From the NCBI GenBank assembly GCA_002394605.1, contig DGUI01000052.1, positions 1 through 64,000 of the forward strand: a DNA stretch of 64,000 nt. Direction: 5' to 3'. Positions 7,730-17,053 of this stretch are shown here, one piece after another. The first letter of the stretch is position 1; each line of letters starts with the position of its first letter. The DNA comes from Mageeibacillus sp. UBA4314. GTDB lineage: Bacteria > Bacillota > Clostridia > Saccharofermentanales > Saccharofermentanaceae. Below the pieces are notes generated by a model that did no database searches, was not told the DNA's origin, and saw only the letters and a list, made by a program, of their open reading frames with translations. Made by a program: the position numbers and the translations under genes.

Positions 7730-8485
7730 TTACGCGGGGACGCAAATAACAAGCCTTCTGAAACCCTTGCCAAGTTCAGTGGCGCATGATACGAGCGTGA
7801 GCTGCTCACTGTCGGACGCACCGGATACGATGTTGTTGACGAGCTTTTTGGGAGAGCAGAACTTTACTTCCTTCACCTTGTAATCAAGCTTTGTGCCGTC
7901 CTGCTTAACAAAAGACACCTTGTCTCCCTTCCTGACTTCAGATAGTCTGTAAAACATCGTCGAAGTATGTCTGTTCCTGTGGCCGAGGATCGTGGAATTG
8001 CCTTCCTCTCCGGGCATGACGGAATACTCATAATGACCTAACCCGTACCTGAGCGCGACTCTTGTTGCAACGCTCCAGCACGGAAGGCTCAGGTCGATCT
8101 TATCTATCTTGAGCACGCCTATGCATGTAAGCTCGATATTCTTCGGAAGCTTGGCATCGTTCTTCTCCACCTCTTCCTCAAGTTCCGTAAGCTCCTCATC
8201 GTCTACGAAATAATCATAGCTCTCCCCTGCCACTTCATTGCCATCCCTCGGCACCACGATCGTCATCGGAGTAGTCTCATGATTGACAGAATTCTCACTG
8301 ATGAGTGACTCGATGCTCGTCAGTGCATCCTCGGTCACCTGCATCCTTCTCCAGCTCCTTATCGGATCTATGAGCAGGAATATCACACCGGTAACAAAGA
8401 ACAGACCGGCCACGATGAGTAGGATGACCGTGACCTTATTTCTCTTTTTTTTGCCGTTTTTGTTGTCAATATTGGTGTATTCCAT
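7730..8485 (-). CDS. Class D/E-like sortase
   Basis: Membrane-anchored transpeptidase that joins surface proteins to the cell wall or processes them. The 251-residue protein has a basic start (KKKRNK), one membrane helix at about residues 19-41, an acidic linker and a C-terminal sortase domain. Catalytic residues are visible: His in TILGHRNRHTSTMFYRL, Cys in LTLVSCATE and Arg in GKGFRRLVI. The TLVSC spacing departs slightly from the common TLxTC. GAGGA lies seven bases before the ATG. No sorting-motif substrate gene is adjacent, which fits a housekeeping sortase. Confidence 0.85.
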   Translation of the reverse strand: MEYTNIDNKNGKKKRNKVTVILLIVAGLFFVTGVIFLLIDPIRSWRRMQVTEDALTSIESLISENSVNHETTPMTIVVPRDGNEVAGESYDYFVDDEELTELEEEVEKNDAKLPKNIELTCIGVLKIDKIDLSLPCWSVATRVALRYGLGHYEYSVMPGEEGNSTILGHRNRHTSTMFYRLSEVRKGDKVSFVKQDGTKLDYKVKEVKFCSPKKLVNNIVSGASDSEQLTLVSCATELGKGFRRLVICVPA

Positions 8486-8572
8486 AAAAAAGTCCTCGAA
8501 AAGTTATATAAATTATATACTCTTTTTGTGCTATCATATACCCGATTTTTTCTTTTTCAGAGGTGTTTTGGC

Positions 8573-9907
8573 ATGAATTCCGATTTGTGGGACAAGTCAT
8601 TGAAGATAATGGCTCTCGATAAGAGGATCGAGCAGACCGTTTATGATTCTATACTGTCTAAGTCGAAGCAGGTGCATTTTGATGATGGCGTCCTTGTCAT
8701 TGCTGCAAGGGATGATTTTTCCCTCAATATCATCAAGAATGAGAACCTCATACCGGTGATCAATGAAGCAGTCGACCATGTTAATGAAGGACCGGTGACT
8801 GTCAAGTTCATCAAGGCAGGAGATGAGAATTCACTCCGCTCTTCTGTTATCTCAAGCAAGAAGGTCATTGCCAACAGCAATAACATGAATTCGGGATCGA
8901 AGCTGACTGATGAGTATACTTTCGAGAATTTTATTGTAGGAGACTGCAACAGGTTTGCACATGCGTCAGCCGTGTCCGTTGCTAACAATCCCGGTTCAAG
9001 GCAGCGCAATCCTTTCTATCTGTGGGGCAATTCCGGACTCGGCAAGACTCACCTTATGAAAGCCATAGGTTATGCGATCCAGAATAAGTTCAAGAATAAG
9101 ATCGTCTTATATACGACCTGTGAGGAATTCACGAGCGCTTTCGTACAGTGCAGGATGAGCAATGATTATGACTCCTTCCGCAATAAGTACAGGAATGTTG
9201 ATGTGCTCATGATCGATGACATACAGTTTCTTATCGGTAAGAAGGAGACAATAAACGAATTCTTCAACACATTTGAGACACTTGTCAATTCAGGCAAGCA
9301 GATCATCATATCCAGTGATAAGGCTCCAAACAACCTGATAGATTTTGATGCACGTCTCACCTCGAGATTCCAGAACGGCATCCTCATGGATATCCAGCCG
9401 CCGGATTTTGAGACAAGGAAAGCGATCTTCCTGAGCAAGGCTGCAAATGATGATCTTACCCTGAGCGAAGACATCACTGATTATGTATGTGAGAATATCA
9501 CGACTAACATAAGGGAGCTTAACGGTGCTTATAACACCATATCTTCCTATGTTTCACTGTCGAACGGAGTGATCGATATCGAGATAGTAAAAAACCTTCT
9601 CTCCTCTATCATATCTCCCAACAAGAAGAAGTATGTGACGCCTGACATGATAATAAATGCCGTATCAAGATACTATGATGTATCAGTTGATAACATGAAG
9701 TCAACGAAGCGTAATGCCGGCATAGCAAATGCCAGGAGCGTTGCCATGTATCTGATGAGGGATATATTAGATCTCACTCTTGAGAATATCGGCTCTTATT
9801 TTGGCAACCGTAAGCACACTACTGTCATCAACAGCATCAATAATGTTGATGAAAACAAAGATCTCAAGAAGGAAGCTGAAGACATCAAGAAGAGGATCAA
9901 TGAATAA
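8573..9907 (+). CDS. dnaA: Chromosomal replication initiator DnaA, divergent domain IV
   Basis: Binds DnaA boxes, opens the origin and loads the helicase. The 444-residue protein has the N-terminal helicase-interaction domain, Walker A GNSGLGKTHLMKA (about residues 150-160), Walker B VLMIDDIQFL (about 212) and a C-terminal helix-turn-helix. The domain IV signature, usually GGRDHTTV, is GNRKHTTV here. E. coli Asp433 thus becomes Lys and Pro423 aligns with Glu (TLENIG), while the Arg399 equivalent, His434 and the two Thr are kept. The usual PRQ is ARS. Start chosen at 8573 because GAGGTG precedes it by seven bases; upstream in-frame codons lie in the promoter. dnaN follows after the presumed origin. 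Confidence 0.95.
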   Translation: MNSDLWDKSLKIMALDKRIEQTVYDSILSKSKQVHFDDGVLVIAARDDFSLNIIKNENLIPVINEAVDHVNEGPVTVKFIKAGDENSLRSSVISSKKVIANSNNMNSGSKLTDEYTFENFIVGDCNRFAHASAVSVANNPGSRQRNPFYLWGNSGLGKTHLMKAIGYAIQNKFKNKIVLYTTCEEFTSAFVQCRMSNDYDSFRNKYRNVDVLMIDDIQFLIGKKETINEFFNTFETLVNSGKQIIISSDKAPNNLIDFDARLTSRFQNGILMDIQPPDFETRKAIFLSKAANDDLTLSEDITDYVCENITTNIRELNGAYNTISSYVSLSNGVIDIEIVKNLLSSIISPNKKKYVTPDMIINAVSRYYDVSVDNMKSTKRNAGIANARSVAMYLMRDILDLTLENIGSYFGNRKHTTVINSINNVDENKDLKKEAEDIKKRINE

Positions 9908-10226
9908 TGAACATTTTTATGTTCATAAGTTCAAAAGTCAGTGTCGGCAGATTGTAGACAATTATTGCATGTTTATAACTGACAAGTTTTGAATATCAAA
10001 ATATCTGGTTATAAACATACATTTAACACTGTTACATTCTTGTATTTACTGCCTCTTCACGGGTTTTGAATATTTTCTACATCAATACAGAGACTAATAC
10101 AAAATCATAGATAAAAAACTAAGGATAAATCAGTTTTTGGCCAGTATTCCGCCTTTATTTTAATTATAAAAAGTAGTATAATTTTTAAGAAAATTTTGTT
10201 AACAATTCGAAAGGAATCAGCATATT
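9908..10226. other. oriC: Probable oriC: dnaA-dnaN spacer with variant DnaA boxes
   Basis: A 319-base AT-rich spacer. Box-like 9-mers of the form TTATNAACA occur at 9928-9920 (minus, TTATGAACA), 9978-9970 (minus, TTATAAACA) and 10009-10017 (plus, TTATAAACA). The last two form a perfect 10-base inverted repeat with GTTATAAACA arms. TTTTGAATAT is repeated directly at 9987 and 10064. A very AT-rich stretch at 10150-10205 could be the unwinding element and also carries the dnaN promoter. No canonical TTATCCACA was found. Origin assignment rests on gene context and these repeats. Confidence 0.65.
10154..10182 (+). promoter_or_regulatory. Candidate dnaN promoter
   Basis: TTTATT (10154-10159), 17 bases, then TATAAT (10177-10182), 45 bases before the dnaN start. 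Confidence 0.5.
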
Positions 10227-11330
10227 ATGAAGTTCTTCTGTAAAAAGTCAGATCTAAGCGAAGCAATCTCAGTAGTTATGAAGGCTATCAACCGTAACTC
10301 CACCGTTAAGATACTGGACGGTATCCTTATCGAGACCGGAGAGAATAAGATCAAGCTCACAGGTTATGATCTTGAGACGGGTATTGAAGCTGAGGTGATC
10401 GCTGATGTATTTGAAGAAGGATCAGTAGTAATAGAATCGAAGATCTTCAACGATATCATCAGGAAGCTCCCTGAGGAGAATATCGATATCAAGGTTGATG
10501 ATAAGTATCAGCTGTCCATCGAGAGCGGATCAGTTAACTTCAAGATCAAGGGTCTTGATGGTGAGCCTTATCCCAAGATCCCTTCCGTAGATACGGATAA
10601 CAAGATCGTGATAAGCCAGAAGCTCCTCAAGAACATGATCAATCATACGAGCTTTGCAGTATCCAATGATGCTACAAGACCTAAGCTCACGGGACTCAAT
10701 CTTATCTCTGACGGTAAGAACCTGACACTTGTTGCAATCGACGGATTCAGGATGGCTCTGAACCGTGAGGAGATGGGAGATGACTTTCCTCTCATGAACT
10801 ACATCATCCCCGGCAAGTCAATGAATGAGTTGTCCAAGATCCTTAACGACGATGATACTGAAGTAGTCGTTTATCATTCAAGCAACCAGATCCTGTTCGA
10901 TATAGGTGATGTAAGACTCATCTCAAGACTCATCCAGGGTGATTTTGTTAATTTTGAATCTATCATAGTCAAGAACCCTGTTACAGTTATGACCATCGAC
11001 CGTAAGAAGCTTGCAGATTCCATAGATCGTGCTGCCCTTCTTATCATGGCTGATGAGAGAAGGTGTCCGGTAAGCCTGTCCATGCCTGATGAGACAACAC
11101 TCGTAGTATCTTCCAACACTGAGACAGGTACACATAAGGAAGATATCGATATTACGGTAACCGGTGATCTTATCGACATCGACTTTAATTCCAAGTATCT
11201 GATCGATGCACTGAAGAATATCGATGATGATAAAATCTGCATCGAATTCAACGGATCACAGGGACCTTGTATAATCAAGCCTGTTGAAGGCGAGAAGTAT
11301 ATCTACCTCATCCTTCCTATCAGAAGATGA
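10227..11330 (+). CDS. dnaN: DNA polymerase III sliding clamp (beta)
   Basis: Forms the ring that tethers the replicative polymerase to DNA. The 367-residue protein is the usual length and starts MKFFCKKSDLSEAISVVMKA. The three clamp domains are recognisable, with the conserved segment TLVAIDGFRMALNR in the middle and the C-terminal YLILPIRR, near the protein-binding cleft. AAAGGAATC lies upstream of the ATG. It is followed by recF 10 bases later, without the small S4-domain gene that separates dnaN and recF in Bacillus. Confidence 0.97.
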   Translation: MKFFCKKSDLSEAISVVMKAINRNSTVKILDGILIETGENKIKLTGYDLETGIEAEVIADVFEEGSVVIESKIFNDIIRKLPEENIDIKVDDKYQLSIESGSVNFKIKGLDGEPYPKIPSVDTDNKIVISQKLLKNMINHTSFAVSNDATRPKLTGLNLISDGKNLTLVAIDGFRMALNREEMGDDFPLMNYIIPGKSMNELSKILNDDDTEVVVYHSSNQILFDIGDVRLISRLIQGDFVNFESIIVKNPVTVMTIDRKKLADSIDRAALLIMADERRCPVSLSMPDETTLVVSSNTETGTHKEDIDITVTGDLIDIDFNSKYLIDALKNIDDDKICIEFNGSQGPCIIKPVEGEKYIYLILPIRR

Positions 11331-11340
11331 TACGGTCTTT

Positions 11341-12555
11341 ATGATCATAAAAAGGCTCAGGATAAATAATTTCAGGAATTACGGAAGGCTCGATATTGAT
11401 GTCGGGCCTTCTGTCAATATTGTCTACGGCAGCAACGGTGAAGGTAAGACCAATCTCATAGAGTCGATATACACCGCTTCATCTGTTACATCACATAAGA
11501 CCAACAAGGATAAGAACCTGATAAAGTTCGGTGAGGAGGGTTTTGAGATAATCCTCAATATGACTGACGATGATGATACTGACATAGAGCTGATAGACAG
11601 GACTTACATCAAGGGAGATACCACAAAGAGAGAATTATTCTGCAATAATGAGAAGATCCCAAAGATAGCCGATTATCTGGGAATTTGTAACACTGTTATT
11701 TTCGCGCCGGAAGACTTGAATATCATAAAAGGAGCCCCGGCGGAGCGCCGCAAGTTCCTTAATGTGATGATGAGCAAGGTCTCCCCTTCTTACTATAACA
11801 TCCTCAGCGTTACGAACAGGCTCATAGGACAGAAGAACGAGACTCTGAAGAATGCCAGAAATGATAAGTCTGACCTGGACACGAAGCTTGATTACTGGGA
11901 CTTCTCACTGGCTGACAAGTCTGCCGAGTTGATAATCAACAGATACAGGTATGTGAACCTACTGAATGACATTGCCGGAGAGTATCACAAGTCTATTTCG
12001 GGGGGCAAGGAAGTGCTCAAGATCAGGTATGTGACCATATCAGGCTGTATTGAGCTCATAGAGGCGTTTCTTAAGAATAACAGTAATACTGACGGGTTTA
12101 TATCACGGGGACTAAACAGGGGCGATTTTGAGGCTCTGAAGGGCATATTGTCTGAACACATACTTAATAAGTTCAGATCAGCCCGTAAATATGACATCGA
12201 GAAAGGGATCTCATCGGTCGGTATCAAGAAGGACGACATTGAGATATATCTGAATGATAATCTCACCAGGATATACTCATCACAGGGCCAGCAAAGGTCT
12301 GCAGCACTGTCCCTGAAGCTTTCAGAACTTGAGATAATACGCAGGTTCGTAAGGTCCACGCCGGTGCTGCTCCTGGATGATGTTTTCTCGGAGCTGGACA
12401 TGAACCGCAGGGTGAGCCTTATATCCGCAATACGTGGAACACAGATCTTCATTACATGCACTGACAAGGACTATATAGCAAATGAGATTGCATCCCTTAC
12501 TGATAATACGGATGATGTGAGGTATTTTCACATAAAATCAGGCTCGGTAGAGTGA
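11341..12555 (+). CDS. recF: RecF recombination mediator ATPase
   Basis: ABC/SMC-like ATPase that helps load RecA at gaps. The 404-residue protein begins MIIKRLRINNFRNYGRLDID. Walker A is YGSNGEGKTNLIE (about residues 29-41), the ABC signature region is SSQGQQRSAALSLKLSE and Walker B is LLLDDVFSELD (about 342). The start at 11341 is ten bases after the dnaN stop and has only a weak ribosome site, so translation is likely coupled to dnaN. Confidence 0.95.
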   Translation: MIIKRLRINNFRNYGRLDIDVGPSVNIVYGSNGEGKTNLIESIYTASSVTSHKTNKDKNLIKFGEEGFEIILNMTDDDDTDIELIDRTYIKGDTTKRELFCNNEKIPKIADYLGICNTVIFAPEDLNIIKGAPAERRKFLNVMMSKVSPSYYNILSVTNRLIGQKNETLKNARNDKSDLDTKLDYWDFSLADKSAELIINRYRYVNLLNDIAGEYHKSISGGKEVLKIRYVTISGCIELIEAFLKNNSNTDGFISRGLNRGDFEALKGILSEHILNKFRSARKYDIEKGISSVGIKKDDIEIYLNDNLTRIYSSQGQQRSAALSLKLSELEIIRRFVRSTPVLLLDDVFSELDMNRRVSLISAIRGTQIFITCTDKDYIANEIASLTDNTDDVRYFHIKSGSVE

Positions 12556-12648
12556 TTTCTTAATCAATTCTCCTATATATTATAATAAGCATATTATGAT
12601 ATAATCATGTGTGAGGTATTAGAGCCTATAAAATTTGGAGATCTGATA

Positions 12649-12891
12649 ATGTACATTCATCTTGGAGCCGACATCATGGTCCTTAAGAGATCAGTCATAT
12701 CCGTGATCAATCTCGAAGAGGTCCCCCCTTCCGGCAGGATCGTTACGGAATTCATCAACCGGGAGGATGAGATAGGACGTCTTCAGTATATTTCAGATGA
12801 AGTACCCAAATCAGTCGTTGTTACGGATGAAGGAACCTTCGTAACATCAATATCTGCGCAGGTTTTGGCCAAAAGGCTTGCTGAGATTTAA
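12649..12891 (+). CDS. remB: RemB/DUF370-family small regulator
   Basis: An 80-residue protein, MYIHLGADIMVLKRSVISVINLE..., of the DUF370 family that includes Bacillus YaaB (RemB), whose gene also sits between recF and gyrB. Relatives (RemA) bind DNA as multimeric rings and control matrix genes, so a DNA-binding role is likely but not shown for this protein. TTGGAG precedes the ATG by seven to nine bases; in-frame codons upstream (from 12607) lack a ribosome site. Confidence 0.88.
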   Translation: MYIHLGADIMVLKRSVISVINLEEVPPSGRIVTEFINREDEIGRLQYISDEVPKSVVVTDEGTFVTSISAQVLAKRLAEI

Positions 12892-12955
12892 CAGTGTTAA
12901 AATGCCTCATTTTTGTATAAAATAAAATAATTTTGATAAATAGGAGTAAATTGAC

Positions 12956-15061
12956 ATGGCTGACAATGACGAGAACAAGATCAACAGCACAGGTGAAGTA
13001 GATCTTTACTTCCAGCCTGTAGAGGAAGGCGATCCTGATGAGCTCAGGAACCTGGCTGAGAACCCCAGAGCCCTGACAGAGGACTTTGGCGAAGAGAAGA
13101 TGTCTGATGTACTGGCAGCATCTGAAGGACAGGATGAGTTCGATACCAATAACGACAGTTCCTATGATGAAGATGATATCCAGGTACTTGAAGGTCTTGA
13201 AGCTGTACGTAAGAGACCGGGTATGTATATTGGTGATACAACTCAGAGAGGTCTCCACCACCTCGTCTATGAGATCGTGGCAAATTCTGTTGACGAAGCA
13301 CTTGCAGGAAGATGCGACCTCATTACGGTAACTCTTGAGAAGGATGGATCCGTAACGGTTGTTGACAATGGTTCAGGAATCCCGGTAGGTATCCATCCCA
13401 AGCAGGGTATCCCTACGGTAGAAGTCGTTCATACCGTGCTCCATGCAGGCGGTAAGTTCGGCGGCGGCGCATACAGTATCTCAGGCGGACTTCACGGCGT
13501 AGGTGCATCTGTTGTTAATGCACTTGCCGATCATATGAAGGTCCAGGTCAAGCGTGAAGGTAAGATACATGAGATCGAGTTCGAGAAGGGAATTACGACA
13601 GTACCACTTCATGTTATCGGAGAATGTGACGTAAATGATACGGGAACGACGACGAATTTCATTCCTGACGGTTCGATCTTCCCTGAGACAAGATTTGATT
13701 TTGATTCAATGATCACACGTTACCGCGAGATGGCATTCCTTAATAAGGAAGTCACGATCGATCTGTGTGATGACCGTGGCGAGGAGCCTATAAAGAAGCA
13801 TCTCCATTATGACGGAGGTATCATCTCATTTGTCGAGTATCTCAACAAGGATAAGGAAGTTATCAATACTCCTCCTATCTATTTCGCTACAAAATCAGAG
13901 TCCGGTGATTGTTTTGTAGAGATCGCGATCCAGTACAACGTATCTTATCAGGAGCGTGTATACACATATGCAAATAATATCGCCACGCCTGAGGGCGGTA
14001 CGCATCTTATCGGCTTCAGGACTGCAATGACTCGTGTCATCAACGACTATGCACGTAAGTATAAATTTCTCAAGGATAACGATGCCAAGCTCCAGGGTGA
14101 GGATACAAGAGAAGGTCTGTCAGCGATAATCTCAGTTAAGCTCCCTGATCCCCAGTTCGAAGGACAGACGAAGAGTAAGCTCGGTAATGCAGAGATCAGA
14201 CCCATGGTCGAGAAGGCTATAAGCGACAAGCTTGCCACTTATCTTGAAGAGCATCCGGATATCTCCAAGATGATCCTTGATAAGTGTCTCTCAGCTTCAA
14301 GAGCACGTGATGCTGCCAAGAAGGCAAGAGAGATGACGAGACGTAAGACAGTATTCGAGAGTAATGCCCTTCCCGGCAAACTGTCTGACTGCCAGTCTAA
14401 TGAAGCTGAGTTCTGTGAGATCTTCATAGTCGAGGGTGACTCTGCAGGCGGATCTGCCAAGCAGGGAAGAGAACGTAAATATCAGGCGATCCTGCCTCTC
14501 TGGGGCAAGATGCTCAATGTTGAGAAGTCCAGGATCGATAAGGTATATTCCAATGAGAAGCTCCAGCCTGTTGTAATGGCATTGGGTGCTGGTATTGGTG
14601 ATGACTTTGATGTGACAAAGCTCAGATATCATAAGTGCATCATCATGGCAGATGCCGATGTCGACGGTTCTCACATCAGAACACTTCTCCTGACATTCTT
14701 CTTCCGTTATATGAGACCTCTTGTGGAGGGTGGATATGTATATATTGCTTGTCCGCCTCTGTATAAGGTTTATAAGGGAGACGAAGCATATTATGCTTAT
14801 GATGACGAGGAAGTTAACAAGATCAAGGAAGAGAAGGGTTGGGACAAACCTTCCATCCAGCGATTCAAGGGTCTCGGTGAGATGAGCTCTGAGCAGCTCT
14901 GGGATACTACAATGAATCCTGCAACGCGTAAGCTCCTCAAAGTATCGCTTGCTGATGCTCAGGCAGCTGATGAGACATTCTCATTGCTCATGGGCGATCA
15001 GGTTGAACCCCGTAAGCTGTTCATTCAGGAGAATGCTAAACTTGCTAATATTGATAACTGA
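12956..15061 (+). CDS. gyrB: DNA gyrase subunit B with acidic N-terminal extension
   Basis: ATPase subunit of gyrase, which introduces negative supercoils. The 701-residue protein has the GHKL ATPase domain (VANSVDEALAGRCD; GSGIPVGIHPKQG; GGLHGVGASVVNAL), the transducer domain, and the TOPRIM domain with VEGDSAGGSAKQGR and DADVDGSHIRTLLLTFF. The usual start motif LEGLEAVRKRPGMYIGDT appears only after about 75 residues. The extension before it is strongly acidic (Asp/Glu-rich, e.g. EEGDPDE, DSSYDEDD). The ATG at 12956 has GGAG ten bases upstream. gyrA is not adjacent; parA and parB follow instead. Confidence 0.96.
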   Translation: MADNDENKINSTGEVDLYFQPVEEGDPDELRNLAENPRALTEDFGEEKMSDVLAASEGQDEFDTNNDSSYDEDDIQVLEGLEAVRKRPGMYIGDTTQRGLHHLVYEIVANSVDEALAGRCDLITVTLEKDGSVTVVDNGSGIPVGIHPKQGIPTVEVVHTVLHAGGKFGGGAYSISGGLHGVGASVVNALADHMKVQVKREGKIHEIEFEKGITTVPLHVIGECDVNDTGTTTNFIPDGSIFPETRFDFDSMITRYREMAFLNKEVTIDLCDDRGEEPIKKHLHYDGGIISFVEYLNKDKEVINTPPIYFATKSESGDCFVEIAIQYNVSYQERVYTYANNIATPEGGTHLIGFRTAMTRVINDYARKYKFLKDNDAKLQGEDTREGLSAIISVKLPDPQFEGQTKSKLGNAEIRPMVEKAISDKLATYLEEHPDISKMILDKCLSASRARDAAKKAREMTRRKTVFESNALPGKLSDCQSNEAEFCEIFIVEGDSAGGSAKQGRERKYQAILPLWGKMLNVEKSRIDKVYSNEKLQPVVMALGAGIGDDFDVTKLRYHKCIIMADADVDGSHIRTLLLTFFFRYMRPLVEGGYVYIACPPLYKVYKGDEAYYAYDDEEVNKIKEEKGWDKPSIQRFKGLGEMSSEQLWDTTMNPATRKLLKVSLADAQAADETFSLLMGDQVEPRKLFIQENAKLANIDN

Positions 15062-15065
15062 TATT

Positions 15066-15074
15066 TGTTGATAA
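15066..15074 (-). promoter_or_regulatory. Possible variant DnaA box after gyrB
   Basis: The minus strand reads TTATCAACA, differing from the canonical box only at position 6 (C to A), the same change seen in the dnaA-dnaN spacer. Confidence 0.35.
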
Positions 15075-15089
15075 GTTTTAATTGCTTGA

Positions 15090-15116
15090 CGCCACGGTTT
15101 AATGCCGTGGCGTTTT
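15090..15116 (+). terminator. gyrB terminator
   Basis: Perfect stem CGCCACGG (15090-15097)/CCGTGGCG (15105-15112) with seven-base loop, followed by TTTT. Confidence 0.85.
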
Positions 15117-15126
15117 CAATTACATC

Positions 15127-15142
15127 TGTTCCACGTGGAACA
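15127..15142. promoter_or_regulatory. parS: parS site 1
   Basis: TGTTCCACGTGGAACA is a perfect 16-base palindrome matching the chromosomal parS consensus (TGTTNCACGTGAAACA in Bacillus) in form. It lies upstream of parA-parB, whose ParB binds such sites. Confidence 0.92.
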
Positions 15143-15174
15143 ATCTTTGTTATGATCTGAATGAACTCATTAAT

Positions 15175-15190
15175 TGTTCCACGTGGAACA
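15175..15190. promoter_or_regulatory. parS: parS site 2
   Basis: A second identical 16-base palindrome, 48 bases from the first and 83 bases before the parA start. Confidence 0.92.
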
Positions 15191-15272
15191 ATTAATGTTA
15201 TATTAATGAAATATATTATTTAATAGAAATGATGTAAAATTATAGTATCTATAAAGAAAACAGGAGAAACTT

Positions 15273-16037
15273 ATGACAAAGGTAATTGCAATAGTAAATC
15301 AAAAGGGAGGAGTAGGTAAGACAACGACAGCAGTCAATCTTGCTGCATTTATCGGCAAGAAACGTAAGAAAGTCCTTCTTGTCGACCTCGATCCCCAGGG
15401 GAACGCCACAAGTGGCCTTGGTATCGACAAGGGAGAGTTGGAGTCAACAACGTATGACATGCTGGTTAATGATGTAGCTGCTGAGGAAGTGGTTGTAGAG
15501 TCAACAGCATTAAATGTTGACATGATCCCTACTAACATCAATCTAGCCGGTGCAGAAGTTGAACTCGTCAGTGCAATGTCACGCGAGCAGATCCTCAAGA
15601 ACGCTTTGAAGGATATCAAAGACAATTATGATTATGTAATAATCGATTGTCCTCCTTCACTTGGGCTTCTGACGATCAATGCACTGACAGCATGTGAAGA
15701 TGTTATAGTACCAATCCAGGGTGAGTATTATGCTCTTGAGGGACTCACACAGCTGATCGATACGATCAATATCGTCAAGAAGAAACTCAATCCTGACATC
15801 AGCATTGGCGGTGTAGTCCTTACCATGTTCAATATGAGAACGCAGCTCTCCAGACAGGTCAAGGAGGACGTTGAAGAGTACTTTGGCAAGAAGGTCTTCA
15901 AGACTCTTGTACCAAGAAATGTCAGGCTCGCTGAGGCACCCAGTTATGGTATGTCCATCTATGACTATGATAAGAATTCCAAGGGCTCCAAGGCCTATGA
16001 GGCACTGGCAAACGAAGTAATCAAACGCTTGAAATAA
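15273..16037 (+). CDS. parA: Chromosome partitioning ATPase ParA (Soj)
   Basis: Nucleoid-associated ATPase that, with ParB-parS, positions origins and regulates initiation through DnaA. The 254-residue protein starts MTKVIAIVNQKGGVGKTTTA, with the deviant Walker A at residues 11-18; Walker B is YVIIDCPPSLGLLT, and VRLAEAPSYG near the C-terminus is typical. AGGAG stands six bases before the ATG. The two parS sites lie in its leader, so ParB may autoregulate the operon. Confidence 0.96.
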   Translation: MTKVIAIVNQKGGVGKTTTAVNLAAFIGKKRKKVLLVDLDPQGNATSGLGIDKGELESTTYDMLVNDVAAEEVVVESTALNVDMIPTNINLAGAEVELVSAMSREQILKNALKDIKDNYDYVIIDCPPSLGLLTINALTACEDVIVPIQGEYYALEGLTQLIDTINIVKKKLNPDISIGGVVLTMFNMRTQLSRQVKEDVEEYFGKKVFKTLVPRNVRLAEAPSYGMSIYDYDKNSKGSKAYEALANEVIKRLK

Positions 16038-16073
16038 CATAGATACACATCTATATAACGAGAGGAGAATAAC

Positions 16074-17000
16074 ATGGCAAGACCTGCAAAGAATACAACA
16101 AGAAATACAGCTAAGACACCAGTCAAGAAGACAGCAAAAGGATTAGGCAAGGGTTTAAGCGCTTTGCTTCCTACGGATGGTATTCCTGAGAATAAGACCG
16201 ACTCTGTGATCGAACTCAAGATCAACGATATCTCACCTAATACTGATCAGCCGCGTAAGGATTTCGACGAGGAGAGGCTGAATGAACTCGCTGCTTCCAT
16301 CAAAGAGAATGGTGTTATACAGCCCATAATCGTGCAGCGCAGGGATAAGGGATACCGCATAGTTGCAGGTGAGAGGCGTTGGAGAGCTTCGCGTCTTGCA
16401 GGCCTCAAGGTAATACCTGCGATCGTCAGGGATCTCACAGATCAGGAGACTATGGAGCAGGCGCTCATAGAGAACCTCCAGAGAGAAGATCTCAACCCCA
16501 TTGAAGAGGCACTGGCAATGCAGGCGCTCCTTAATACACACAAGATGACACAGGAGCAGCTCGCCAAGAAATTGGGCAAGCCGAGAGCTACTATCGCCAA
16601 TACAATAAGATTGACGAACATCAATGAATCGCTTATCGATTTTATCAGAAATGGTGAGCTCACTGCAGGTCATGCCAAGGCGATCCTGGCACTTAAGGAT
16701 GAAGAAGACCAGCGCCGCGTAGCAGATGTAATCATGACTAAGGACATGAGTGTAAGGCAGGCTGAGGAGTATGTTAAGAAGTATATCTGGGCCAAGGAGA
16801 ACAATGCTGAGCCTAAGGAGAAGAAGGAGATTGATCCTCAGGTCAAACTGAGCATTAAGGAAGTCGAGACGAGACTTAAGAAGAGCCTCGGTTCCCGTGT
16901 TAAGATCAAGATCACAGATCAGAATACCGGCAAGGGTAAGATCGTTATCGATTATAAGAATAATGAAGATCTTGACCGCCTCATCGGACTTATCGGTTGA
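16074..17000 (+). CDS. parB: Chromosome partitioning protein ParB (Spo0J)
   Basis: CTP-dependent DNA clamp that loads at parS and recruits SMC and ParA. The 308-residue protein has a basic tail, the phrase GLGKGLSALLP, the ParB/Srx catalytic fold with GERRWRASRLAG, the helix-turn-helix KMTQEQLAKKLGKPRATIANTIRL and a C-terminal dimerization domain. AGGAG precedes the ATG. It forms an operon with parA, 36 bases apart, and ends before a strong terminator. Confidence 0.95.
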   Translation: MARPAKNTTRNTAKTPVKKTAKGLGKGLSALLPTDGIPENKTDSVIELKINDISPNTDQPRKDFDEERLNELAASIKENGVIQPIIVQRRDKGYRIVAGERRWRASRLAGLKVIPAIVRDLTDQETMEQALIENLQREDLNPIEEALAMQALLNTHKMTQEQLAKKLGKPRATIANTIRLTNINESLIDFIRNGELTAGHAKAILALKDEEDQRRVADVIMTKDMSVRQAEEYVKKYIWAKENNAEPKEKKEIDPQVKLSIKEVETRLKKSLGSRVKIKITDQNTGKGKIVIDYKNNEDLDRLIGLIG

Positions 17001-17024
17001 TATCATTGATAATAAAGCTGACAG

Positions 17025-17053
17025 AACCGCCATCTGCTGATGGCGGTTTTTGT
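17025..17053 (+). terminator. parAB terminator
   Basis: Perfect stem AACCGCCATC/GATGGCGGTT with a TGCT loop and trailing T run. Confidence 0.88.

Noticed and set aside
9908..10226. Canonical TTATCCACA DnaA boxes in the presumed origin
   Set aside because: None found on either strand; only the TTATNAACA variants occur.
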